This document shows positions 7,171-13,585 of a stretch of DNA of 19,440 nucleotides, piece by piece. A program made the position numbers and the translations under genes. Numbering within the stretch: position 1 is the first letter of the stretch; each line of letters starts with the position of its first letter. Origin of the DNA: Pseudomonadota bacterium. Its GTDB lineage: Bacteria; Pseudomonadota; Alphaproteobacteria; Sphingomonadales; Sphingomonadaceae. The DNA is taken from the NCBI GenBank assembly GCA_023387085.1, contig JAEWIL010000195.1, positions 1 to 19,440 on the forward strand. The letters are read 5' to 3'. The notes under the pieces were generated by a model. The model searched no databases and was not told where the DNA came from. It saw nothing but the letters and a program-made list of their open reading frames with translations.

Positions 7171-8643
7171 TCAGCCGAGGACTTTTGCAAGCGCGCTTTG
7201 CCACCCGGCAAGGCGCGTTTTGCGTTTTTCGGCATCGAGCGCCGGGATGAAGCGGGTGGCGGTGCCGCGCATCGCGTTCGCCGCGCTCGCAAGGTTCGGA
7301 TAAAGACCGGCGCCGGTGGCCGCGAGCATCGCGGCGCCGAGCGCCGTACTTTCGACGAAATCGGGCCGTTCGACCACGATATCGAGCATGTCGGCCAGGT
7401 CCTGCGCCATCCAGTCGTTCGCCGCCATGCCGCCGTCGATGCGAACCTCGGCCCAATCGACCCCATCGGCCGCGAAGGCCGACTTCAGATCATAGGCCTG
7501 ATAGGCTTGCGCTTCGAGCGCCGCGCGCGCGACATGCGCCTTGGTACTGGCGAAACTGAGCCCGGACAGTGCGGCGAGCGCGTCGGGCCGCCAGTGCGGG
7601 GCGCCGAGCCCGGCGAGGGCAGGGACCAGATAGACGCCGCCATTGTCGGCGACCGAACGCGCCAGCCCCTCGCTCTCGCCCGCGCTGGCGAGCAGACCGA
7701 GCCCGTCGCGCAGCCATTTGATCAGGCTGCCCGCGACGAACACCGATCCCTCGAGCGCGTAGGAGCGGACATCGCCTTCCTGCACCAATATGGTCGCGAG
7801 GAGGCGGTTGTTCGAAACCGGCCGCACCGTCCCGCTCGCCGACAGGATGAAGGCGCCGGTCCCGAAGGTCGCCTTCGTCTGTCCCGGCGCCAGACATGCC
7901 TGACCGATCGTCGCGGCTTGCTGGTCGCCCGCCATGCCACAGATCGGGATGGCGCCACCGAACAGCGCGGGATCGGTCGTCCCGACCGTCGTCGTGCAGC
8001 CGGCGATTTCGGGAAGCAGGCTCTCCGGCACGCCCAGCAGATCGCAAAGTTCGGCGTCCCAGCCGCCGTTGCCGTTGATGTCCATCAGCAGCGTGCGCGA
8101 GGCATTGCTGGCGTCGCTGACGTGGACACCGCCGGTCAGGCGATAGATCAGATAGGATTCGACCGTGCCCACCGCGAGCCGTTCGCCGGCCTCGCGTAGT
8201 TGGAGCCAATGTTTGAGCGCCCAGCCGATCTTGGTGCCCGAGAAATAGGGATCGAGCAGCAGGCCGGTCTTCGCCTGCGCCATCGCTTCATGCCCCGCCT
8301 CTTTCAGCCTTGCGCAATCGGCGGCCGAGCGCCGGTCTTGCCACACGATGGCCGGTGCCAGCGGCTCGCCGGTCTTGCGGTCCCAGAACACGACCGTTTC
8401 GCGCTGGTTGGTGATCCCGATCGCCGCGACCCTGTCGGCGCCGCCCGCCTGTTCGATCATCTCGCGCGTGCACGCGAGCGTCGCGGTCCAGATTTCGGCG
8501 GCGTCATGCTCGACGAGGCCGGGGCCGGGATAATGCTGCCGAAATTCGCGCTGCGCGCTGCCAAGCGGCGCACCGTCGGCACCGAAAAGCATCGCGCGGG
8601 TCGAGGTCGTGCCCTCGTCGATGACGATGATCTTTTCGGTCAT
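7171..8643 (-). CDS. glpK: Glycerol kinase
   Basis: This 490-residue cytosolic FGGY-family kinase phosphorylates glycerol to sn-glycerol 3-phosphate with ATP. Visible are the N-terminal phosphate loop DEGTTSTRA (residues 9-17), GITNQRE with R81-E82 for glycerol binding, WQDRR, the FGGY signature FSGTKIGWALKH (134-145), AGDQQAA with the catalytic base D240, the ATP-site GTGAF (261-265) and DGGMAANDW (403-411). The phosphate loop has Glu where E. coli has Gln (DQGTTSSR). The ATG at 8643 is preceded by a good GAGGGAG ribosome site, and an inverted repeat CTTTCG/CGAAAG (8656-8661 and 8672-8677) lies just upstream. No glpF, glpD or glpR is adjacent. The upstream extension of the open frame overlaps the promoter region and is rejected. 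Confidence 0.95.
   Translation of the reverse strand: MTEKIIVIDEGTTSTRAMLFGADGAPLGSAQREFRQHYPGPGLVEHDAAEIWTATLACTREMIEQAGGADRVAAIGITNQRETVVFWDRKTGEPLAPAIVWQDRRSAADCARLKEAGHEAMAQAKTGLLLDPYFSGTKIGWALKHWLQLREAGERLAVGTVESYLIYRLTGGVHVSDASNASRTLLMDINGNGGWDAELCDLLGVPESLLPEIAGCTTTVGTTDPALFGGAIPICGMAGDQQAATIGQACLAPGQTKATFGTGAFILSASGTVRPVSNNRLLATILVQEGDVRSYALEGSVFVAGSLIKWLRDGLGLLASAGESEGLARSVADNGGVYLVPALAGLGAPHWRPDALAALSGLSFASTKAHVARAALEAQAYQAYDLKSAFAADGVDWAEVRIDGGMAANDWMAQDLADMLDIVVERPDFVESTALGAAMLAATGAGLYPNLASAANAMRGTATRFIPALDAEKRKTRLAGWQSALAKVLG
7191..7229 (+). terminator. Rho-independent terminator of rpmE, inside the 3' end of glpK
   Basis: CGCGCTTTGCC (7192-7202) pairs with GGCAAGGCGCG (7207-7217) over an ACCC loop: 11 bp with a single G-T pair. 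TTTT (7218-7221), GCG and TTTTT (7225-7229) follow. The T tract is on the + strand only, so it stops transcription coming from rpmE. The same bases encode part of the last 15 or so residues of GlpK on the other strand. Confidence 0.8.
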
Positions 8644-8951
8644 ATTGCTCTCCCTCTTTCGCATTTGATGACGAAAGAAAGGCGCGGCGACAAGGCGTGC
8701 GACACTTACATTCGTAACCACCTTGCCAAATTGCGCCGGCCGTGCCATATATTGTGCAGCGCAGCATGGCGGGCCGATCCGCCGCAACCACCGGCAGCGT
8801 GATTTCCCGCCCGTTTCAGGCGCGGGCGAGCCGGACCGGCGCTTTGTCCCCAGAGGCACCCTTTCACGCGGGTCGTTTCGAACCCGCGGCCGTGCGCCGT
8901 CCGTTCGATGCGAATGGATGCGCCTGCGCGTCGCCCCATAGTGAGTATCTT
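8644..8951. promoter_or_regulatory. Divergent glpK / RNA-helicase intergenic region with long structured helicase leader
   Basis: This 308-base region holds no convincing gene. On the + strand TTGCCA (8723-8728) with CATATA (8746-8751, spacing 17) or TATATT (8748-8753, spacing 19) is a possible helicase promoter; TGCCAA read on the other strand gives TTGGCA, a possible glpK -35. A start near 8760 would leave a leader of about 190 bases. It contains CCCGC/GCGGG (8806-8826), the palindrome GCCGGACCGGC (8830-8840) and a 7-bp-plus hairpin CGCGGGT/ACCCGCG (8867-8888). The frame of the helicase is open back to 8742, but the translation is low-complexity Arg/Ala/Ser and does not look like protein. 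Confidence 0.4.
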
Positions 8952-10340
8952 ATGACGACTTTCAACGACTTTGGCCTGCACGCCGACATCAATCGTGCGC
9001 TTGCCGCCAAGGACTATAGCGTACCCACCCCGATCCAGACGCAGGCGATCCCGCCGCTGATGAAGGGCCGCGACCTGTGCGGTATCGCGCAGACCGGCAC
9101 CGGCAAGACCGCCGGTTTCTCGCTCCCCTCGATCCACCATCTGCTGACCTATCCGCACCGCGCCAATCCGCGCAGCTGCCGGATGCTGGTGCTCGCGCCG
9201 ACGCGCGAGCTTGCCGCGCAGATCGCGCAGAGCTGCCGCGACTATGGCCGCTTCACCAGGCTCCGCGTCTCGACGGTGTTTGGCGGCGTGCCGATCAATA
9301 AGCAGATCCGCGATCTCGCGCAGGGCGTCGATATCCTCGTTGCCACGCCGGGCCGCCTGCTCGACCTGGTCGACCAGCGCGCGCTGCGTCTCGACGATGT
9401 CGAAATCTTCGTTCTCGACGAAGCCGACCAGATGATGGACATGGGCTTCATCCATTCGCTGCGCCGTATCGCCAAGCTGCTGCCTTCGCGCCGCCAGAAT
9501 CTGTTCTTCTCGGCGACGATGCCGAAGGAAATCGCGCATCTTGCCGAGCAGTTCCTCGAGGATCCGGTGACCGTGTCGGTCACGCCGGCCGCAACGACCG
9601 TCGAGAAGATCAGCCAATATTCGACCTTCGTCGAACAGAAGGAAAAGCAGGCGCTGCTCCACTCGGTCATCGCCAGCGAGGATATCGACCGCGCGCTGAT
9701 CTTCACCCGCACCAAGCATGGCGCCGACCGCGTCGTGCGTCACCTTGCGGGTGCGGGCATCAAGGCGATGGCGATCCATGGCAACAAGAGCCAGTCGCAG
9801 CGCACCCACGCGCTGCAGGCGTTTCGCTCGGGCGAAATCAAGCTGCTCGTCGCGACCGACATTGCCGCGCGCGGCATCGACGTGTCGGGCGTTTCGCACG
9901 TCATCAACTTCGAAATCCCGAACGTGCCCGAGCAATATGTCCACCGCATCGGCCGCACCGCGAGGGCAGGCGCGGAGGGCAAGGCGATCAGCTTCATCGC
10001 GCCCGAGGAGCGTCCGTACATGCGCGATATCGAGCGCGTGACGCGGTCGAAGGCAGCGCCGATGCCGCTGCCCGAGAATTTCAACGAACTGGTCCGCAAC
10101 CTGCCCAAGCCGGTGCAGCCGCCGCGCGATACCGGCAGCAAGGGCCGCAATCCCCAACGCCAGCGCGAGGCGGCCCTCGCCGGCCGCGGCGAAGGCAATC
10201 GTGGCGGTCAGCCGCGCGGCGATCGCGGCCCGCGCCGCGAAGGCTCGGCAGCCGACGGCCAGCCGCAGCGCAAGCGTCGTTTCCGTCCGCGCGGCGGCAA
10301 GGTCGGCGCGCACAAGGGCGCGGTCACCCGCGTCGGTTGA
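8952..10340 (+). CDS. DEAD-box ATP-dependent RNA helicase, RhlE type
   Basis: This 462-residue cytosolic helicase unwinds short RNA duplexes in ribosome assembly, RNA decay or cold adaptation. All motifs are present: Q motif (F4, then PTPIQTQAI), motif I AQTGTGKT (46-53), Ia PTRELAAQ (83-90), Ib TPGR (132-135), II DEAD (156-159), III SAT (187-189), V ATDIAARGID (301-310) and VI HRIGRTARAG (331-340). From about residue 385 a basic Arg/Gly/Gln/Pro-rich tail follows, ending in a lysine/arginine cluster; such tails bind RNA and are typical of RhlE-like proteins. The ATG at 8952 gives the standard start right before the Q motif. Its ribosome site is poor. A hydrolase gene follows 47 bases later. 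Confidence 0.93.
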   Translation: MTTFNDFGLHADINRALAAKDYSVPTPIQTQAIPPLMKGRDLCGIAQTGTGKTAGFSLPSIHHLLTYPHRANPRSCRMLVLAPTRELAAQIAQSCRDYGRFTRLRVSTVFGGVPINKQIRDLAQGVDILVATPGRLLDLVDQRALRLDDVEIFVLDEADQMMDMGFIHSLRRIAKLLPSRRQNLFFSATMPKEIAHLAEQFLEDPVTVSVTPAATTVEKISQYSTFVEQKEKQALLHSVIASEDIDRALIFTRTKHGADRVVRHLAGAGIKAMAIHGNKSQSQRTHALQAFRSGEIKLLVATDIAARGIDVSGVSHVINFEIPNVPEQYVHRIGRTARAGAEGKAISFIAPEERPYMRDIERVTRSKAAPMPLPENFNELVRNLPKPVQPPRDTGSKGRNPQRQREAALAGRGEGNRGGQPRGDRGPRREGSAADGQPQRKRRFRPRGGKVGAHKGAVTRVG

Positions 10341-10387
10341 CGCAGGCGCATCGTTCGCTAGGCTCGGCTCGCTCTGAGGGGGGCCTG

Positions 10388-11428
10388 ATGCCGACGATCG
10401 ACGAAGATGATTTCGAACCAGTGGCGCCGCGGCGGCCGCTGTTCCGGCGCAAGAGGGTGCTTATCCCGCTTGCGCTGGTGCTGGCGGTTGTCGCGGCCTT
10501 CTTTGCGCTCCGGACGCCCGATACCGACCGCGACGAAATGATCGCCAAATATGGCGGCCCCGACGCCGCCTTCGCGGCCGGTCCCGCCGGGCAGCACATC
10601 CATTATCGCGATCAGGGCCGGCGTGATGGCCCGGCGATCGTGCTGCTCCACGGCGCGAACTCCAGTCTGCAGACGTGGGAACCGCTCGTAAAGCGGCTTG
10701 GCGCCACCTACCGTATCGTGACCTTCGACCTGCCCGGTCACGGGCTGACCGGCGGTACGCCGGACAAGGACTATGACGCCGACGGCATGATCGCCGCGGT
10801 CGATGTCGTCGCGGCCAAGCTGGGCCTCGACCATTTCATTCTCGGCGGCAATTCGATGGGCGGCTGGGTCGCATGGCGTTATGCGCTGGCCGCGCCCGAG
10901 CGTGTCGACGCGCTGCTGCTGCTCGACGCCGCGGGCATGCCGCTGCGCAAGGGTGAGAAGGCGCCGCCGTCGAATGTCGGCTTCCGCATCCTGCAATATC
11001 CGTTCGGACGCTGGCTCGCGACGCAGATCACCCCGCGCTCGCTGATCGAGGAATCGCTGCGCGGCTCGGTTGCGAAACAGGCCATCGTCGATGACGCGAT
11101 GATCGATCGTTATTGGGAACTGCTTCGCTTTCCGGGCAATCGCGAAGCGACCGTGCTGCGCGCGCGGATGGACCGCGAACCTGCGATGGCGCGCCGCGTC
11201 GGCGAGATCAGGGCGCCGACCCTGATCCTTTTCGGCAAGCAGGACAGGCTGATCAACCCGACCGCCGCCGCCACCTTCCACGAACGGATTGCCGGGTCGG
11301 AGGTCGTGCTGCTGGACGGGATCGGACATCTGCCGATGGAGGAGGCCCCCGACGCGACCGCCGCCGCGATAGCGGATTTCCTTACGCGGCGTCTCTCTGT
11401 GCCGACGGAGCATCCAGAAACGCGCTGA
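10388..11428 (+). CDS. Membrane-anchored alpha/beta hydrolase
   Basis: This 346-residue protein has a short acidic then basic N-terminus (FRRKR) and one hydrophobic helix (about residues 24-41), suggesting a cytoplasmic N-terminus and a catalytic domain outside the inner membrane. The alpha/beta-hydrolase fold is plain: oxyanion-hole HGANSS (88-93), FDLPGHG (113-119), nucleophile elbow GGNSMGGW with S156, acid D286 in FGKQDRL and H314 in GIGHLP. This is a complete Ser-Asp-His triad. The substrate cannot be told from sequence; relatives include esterases, epoxide hydrolases and C-C hydrolases. The ATG at 10388 has a strong G-rich ribosome site (GAGGGGGG), which favours it over the upstream in-frame ATG at 10337. 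The last 47 bases overlap the convergent hydrolase gene. Confidence 0.88.
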   Translation: MPTIDEDDFEPVAPRRPLFRRKRVLIPLALVLAVVAAFFALRTPDTDRDEMIAKYGGPDAAFAAGPAGQHIHYRDQGRRDGPAIVLLHGANSSLQTWEPLVKRLGATYRIVTFDLPGHGLTGGTPDKDYDADGMIAAVDVVAAKLGLDHFILGGNSMGGWVAWRYALAAPERVDALLLLDAAGMPLRKGEKAPPSNVGFRILQYPFGRWLATQITPRSLIEESLRGSVAKQAIVDDAMIDRYWELLRFPGNREATVLRARMDREPAMARRVGEIRAPTLILFGKQDRLINPTAAATFHERIAGSEVVLLDGIGHLPMEEAPDATAAAIADFLTRRLSVPTEHPETR

Positions 11429-12134
11429 TCCGCGTCGCGATCGCGGCGGCATGCGTGAAGGGGAAGAGGTGCGATCCCGGCACCACCTCCAGTACCGCGC
11501 CATCGATCAGCTCGGCGATCGTCTGCCCATGGCAGGCTGGGACAACGCCGTCCTGTTCGCCCATCAGGATCAATACGGGGACATTCTTGAGGAGCGGCAG
11601 CATGGCCGCGCTCGTCCACCCCGCCATCGCCATCGCCTGATAGGCGAGGCCGAGCGGGGTCGCGGTCGGCAGTTTCAATCCGCTCGCCAGCATGTCGTCG
11701 TCGAGCAGCGCGGCCCAGCCGATGCCGGGCGCGCCGACCGACGGTGTCGTCGCCATCAGCACCAGCCGGCGCACGCGGCCCGGAAACTGCACCGCGATCT
11801 GTTGTGCGAGCGCGCCGCCCCAGCTGAACCCCGCGACGTCGAGCGAGGCGTGGCCAAAGCGATCGGCAATCTCCATGACGATCGCCGCCATCGTCGGCGC
11901 GCCATAGGGCAGCAATGCGTCGGGCGAGCCGCCGACGCCGGGCATGTCGAGCGTCCAGACCTCGCGGCCATGGATCTGCGCGAGCAGCGGCGCGGCGGCG
12001 GCAATGTCGGCGCCGATGCCGTTGAGGAACAGCAGCGGCGTTCCGGGCGAGCCCTCGCGCCAGCGCGCGACGCGAAGCTTCATGCCGTAAACATGTTCGG
12101 TGCCGAGGGCGGGGTTGCCGCTGATCCTGCTCAT
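11382..12134 (-). CDS. Alpha/beta hydrolase, similar to medium-chain polyhydroxyalkanoate depolymerase
   Basis: This 250-residue protein has a complete triad: S104 in GFSWGGALAQQ, D195 in MGEQDGVVP and H222 in GSHLFP. The block PLLFLNGIGAD, the MPGVGGS segment, SWGGALAQQ, GWTS and the HLF near the end match the pattern I recall from intracellular PhaZ of Pseudomonas, which releases hydroxyacids from medium-chain PHA granules. It is about 30 residues shorter than that enzyme in the cap region. No PHA synthase or phasin lies nearby, so it may be an ordinary esterase of that subfamily. The start is uncertain: ATG 12134 is used, while GTG 12152 and ATG 12083 are possible and none has a good ribosome site. 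It overlaps the convergent hydrolase by 47 bases. Confidence 0.75.
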   Translation of the reverse strand: MSRISGNPALGTEHVYGMKLRVARWREGSPGTPLLFLNGIGADIAAAAPLLAQIHGREVWTLDMPGVGGSPDALLPYGAPTMAAIVMEIADRFGHASLDVAGFSWGGALAQQIAVQFPGRVRRLVLMATTPSVGAPGIGWAALLDDDMLASGLKLPTATPLGLAYQAMAMAGWTSAAMLPLLKNVPVLILMGEQDGVVPACHGQTIAELIDGAVLEVVPGSHLFPFTHAAAIATRISAFLDAPSAQRDAA

Positions 12135-12159
12135 GGGCCAAGTCTTTGGCACAGCTTGG

Positions 12160-12186
12160 TGACGGACGGAAGTCCGGGGACCGTCA
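12160..12186. other. Inverted repeat at the end of the small membrane-protein gene
   Basis: TGACGG (12160-12165) and CCGTCA (12181-12186) form a 6-bp stem, with a smaller inner AC-GGAA-GT hairpin. It spans the stop codon of the small gene and lies about 25 bases before the hydrolase start. There is no T tract, so it is at most a processing or stability element. Confidence 0.2.
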
Positions 12187-12432
12187 GGCCTCTTGTTCGG
12201 CGGCGGCCTTCGCGGCCTGCTCGTAGCGCAGGCAATCGAAAATCTTCGCGCCGGCGAGAAAGACCGATCCGCTGCACGCGGCCATCAACAATTGTCCGCC
12301 GAAGCCGGGAAACTGGCCCAGATAGGCATGCCCGCGCGCCATCGCTCCGACCGCGAGCGCATAAATGATCAGGCATGCCTCGAAGCGGGTCTTGATGACG
12401 AACAGGCGTCCGATTTTTTTCAGCATCGCCAT
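12184..12432 (-). CDS. Small membrane protein of unknown function
   Basis: I do not recognise this 82-residue protein. It has a basic N-terminus (MLKKIGRLFVIKTR), a first hydrophobic segment at about residues 19-32 (CLIIYALAVGAMA), a Gly-rich connection (GQFPGFGG) and a second at about 48-63. It ends in a charged Ala/Glu-rich tail (EQAAKAAAEQEA). Two membrane helices with both ends in the cytoplasm are likely. The start is unsure: ATG 12432 is chosen, ATG 12426 and TTG 12444 are alternatives, and no clear ribosome site is present. It reads towards the PHA-depolymerase-like gene, so the two may be cotranscribed. Confidence 0.6.
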   Translation of the reverse strand: MAMLKKIGRLFVIKTRFEACLIIYALAVGAMARGHAYLGQFPGFGGQLLMAACSGSVFLAGAKIFDCLRYEQAAKAAAEQEA

Positions 12433-12553
12433 CACCCGAAGCAAGGGATGTGCCAGTGGCGCAAATCGGGGATTTCATCTTCCCGGCATATGGTAAACTG
12501 TAAATTAACCCGACAGATTGGGGAAGAGTGGGCGCTCAAACAATCGACAAGGA

Positions 12554-12856
12554 TCAGAAGAAACGCGGGATCGGTCCGATCTGCGGCGTCCGGTCGGGAA
12601 GATCGACGACGACATCGTCTATATAGCACCAGCCCCAGCCTTCGGGCGGGTCATAGCCCTCGATGATCGGATGCCCCGTTTCGTGAAAATGCGCGCGCGC
12701 ATGGCGTGATGGCGAATCGTCGCAGCATCCGACATGGCCGCAGGTGCGGCAGAGGCGCAGGTGAACCCAGATGCCGCCGGTTCGAAGACAATCCTCGCAT
12801 CCCCTGGCGCTCGGGGTGACGTCCTGGATGGCGGCTTCGTGCGAACAGGCTGGCAT
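12554..12856 (-). CDS. Free-standing UBP-type zinc-finger protein
   Basis: This 100-residue protein is almost entirely one ZnF-UBP domain, the fold that in eukaryotic deubiquitinases binds the free C-terminus of ubiquitin. Candidate zinc ligands are C4 and H6, C20 and C23, C36 and C39 (LCRTCGHVGCC), C44, H52, H56 and H62. The aromatic positions that line the peptide pocket in eukaryotic relatives seem kept (W30 in GIWVHLR, W76 and Y78 in GWCYIDD). The ATG at 12856 has an excellent AAAGGAGGT ribosome site, so longer starts are rejected. It begins 51 bases after the methyltransferase-like gene on the same strand and could be the last gene of the AST operon. Bacterial members are known as a family but their ligand is not. 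Function is unknown. Confidence 0.85.
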   Translation of the reverse strand: MPACSHEAAIQDVTPSARGCEDCLRTGGIWVHLRLCRTCGHVGCCDDSPSRHARAHFHETGHPIIEGYDPPEGWGWCYIDDVVVDLPDRTPQIGPIPRFF

Positions 12857-12907
12857 AGGACCTCCTTTGCGCCCCCTGTATCGCGCCAACGGTGGCCGTC
12901 GGCAAGG

Positions 12908-13579
12908 TCAGGGAGCGGACGCGAACCAGATGACGTGCCGCGCGCCCTTGCCATTGCTTCGGGCGCGGACGGCGACCTCTTCGACCCGGAACCCCGCCGC
13001 CACCAGCCGGCGGGTGAAGCGCGCGTCGGGAGCGGCGGACCATATCGCAAGCACACCGCCGGGGCGCAGCGCCGCCCTGGCCGAAGCGAGTCCTGCCGGG
13101 GCGTAGATGTCGTCATTGGCTTCGCGCACCAGCCCGTCGGGGCCGTTGTCGACATCGAGCAGGATTGCGTCATAGCGGCCGCGGCCTGCAGCGATCGCGG
13201 CTGCGACGTCGCCGAGGACGAGTTCGACCCGCGGATCGTCGAGGCAGCCCGCCGCGAGTTCCGACATCGGCCCCCGCGCCCAGTCGATGATCGCGGGGAC
13301 AAGTTCGGCGAGCGTGATCCGCGCCTTCGGCCCAAGGGCCGCCAGCGCGGCGCGCAGGGTAAAGCCCATGCCATAGCCGCCGATCAGCAGATGGGCCGTG
13401 TCAAGGTTTCGCAGCCGGTCGCAGCTCATCATCGCGAGCGCTTCTTCGGAGCCGCTCATCCGGCTGTTCATCAATTCGTTGCCACCGATGGCGATGATGA
13501 AATCATCGCCGCGCCGGTACAGGCGCAGGTCGTCGCCGCCGGGAATCGGCGCCTTGTCGATCAGTTCGCGGATTTTCAA
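12908..13579 (-). CDS. SAM-binding spermidine-synthase-like protein
   Basis: This 223-residue Rossmann-fold protein has the nucleotide-binding GGYGMGFT (67-74), an acidic residue for the ribose (AELVP, E92), GDV at 123-125 and LLDVDNGPDGL (141-150) in the region of the aminopropyltransferase active site. The putrescine-binding motifs of true SpeE are not visible: the N-terminal half has LMNSRMSGSEEALA where SpeE has its YHE block. It is therefore a spermidine-synthase-like or methyltransferase protein of unknown substrate, probably cytosolic. The start is TTG, six bases after the astB stop; no ATG or GTG gives a sensible N-terminus, so translation is likely coupled to astB. Confidence 0.8.
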   Translation of the reverse strand: MKIRELIDKAPIPGGDDLRLYRRGDDFIIAIGGNELMNSRMSGSEEALAMMSCDRLRNLDTAHLLIGGYGMGFTLRAALAALGPKARITLAELVPAIIDWARGPMSELAAGCLDDPRVELVLGDVAAAIAAGRGRYDAILLDVDNGPDGLVREANDDIYAPAGLASARAALRPGGVLAIWSAAPDARFTRRLVAAGFRVEEVAVRARSNGKGARHVIWFASAP

Positions 13580-13585
13580 CCGATG

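Noticed and set aside
8742..8951. An N-terminal extension of the helicase by 70 residues
   Set aside because: The frame is open, but the residues do not look like protein, the region carries promoter-like boxes and hairpins, and the Q motif begins right after ATG 8952.
8706..10313. A 535-codon open frame on the - strand opposite the RNA helicase
   Set aside because: The helicase carries all DEAD-box motifs on the + strand; the reverse translation is repetitive Arg/Ala/Asp-rich.
12433..12553. A gene or element in the 121-base gap between the zinc-finger and small membrane-protein genes
   Set aside because: Only an AT-richer patch (about 12489-12508) with short direct repeats of GTAAA/TGTAAA. 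It may hold the promoter of the small gene, but no box pair is convincing.
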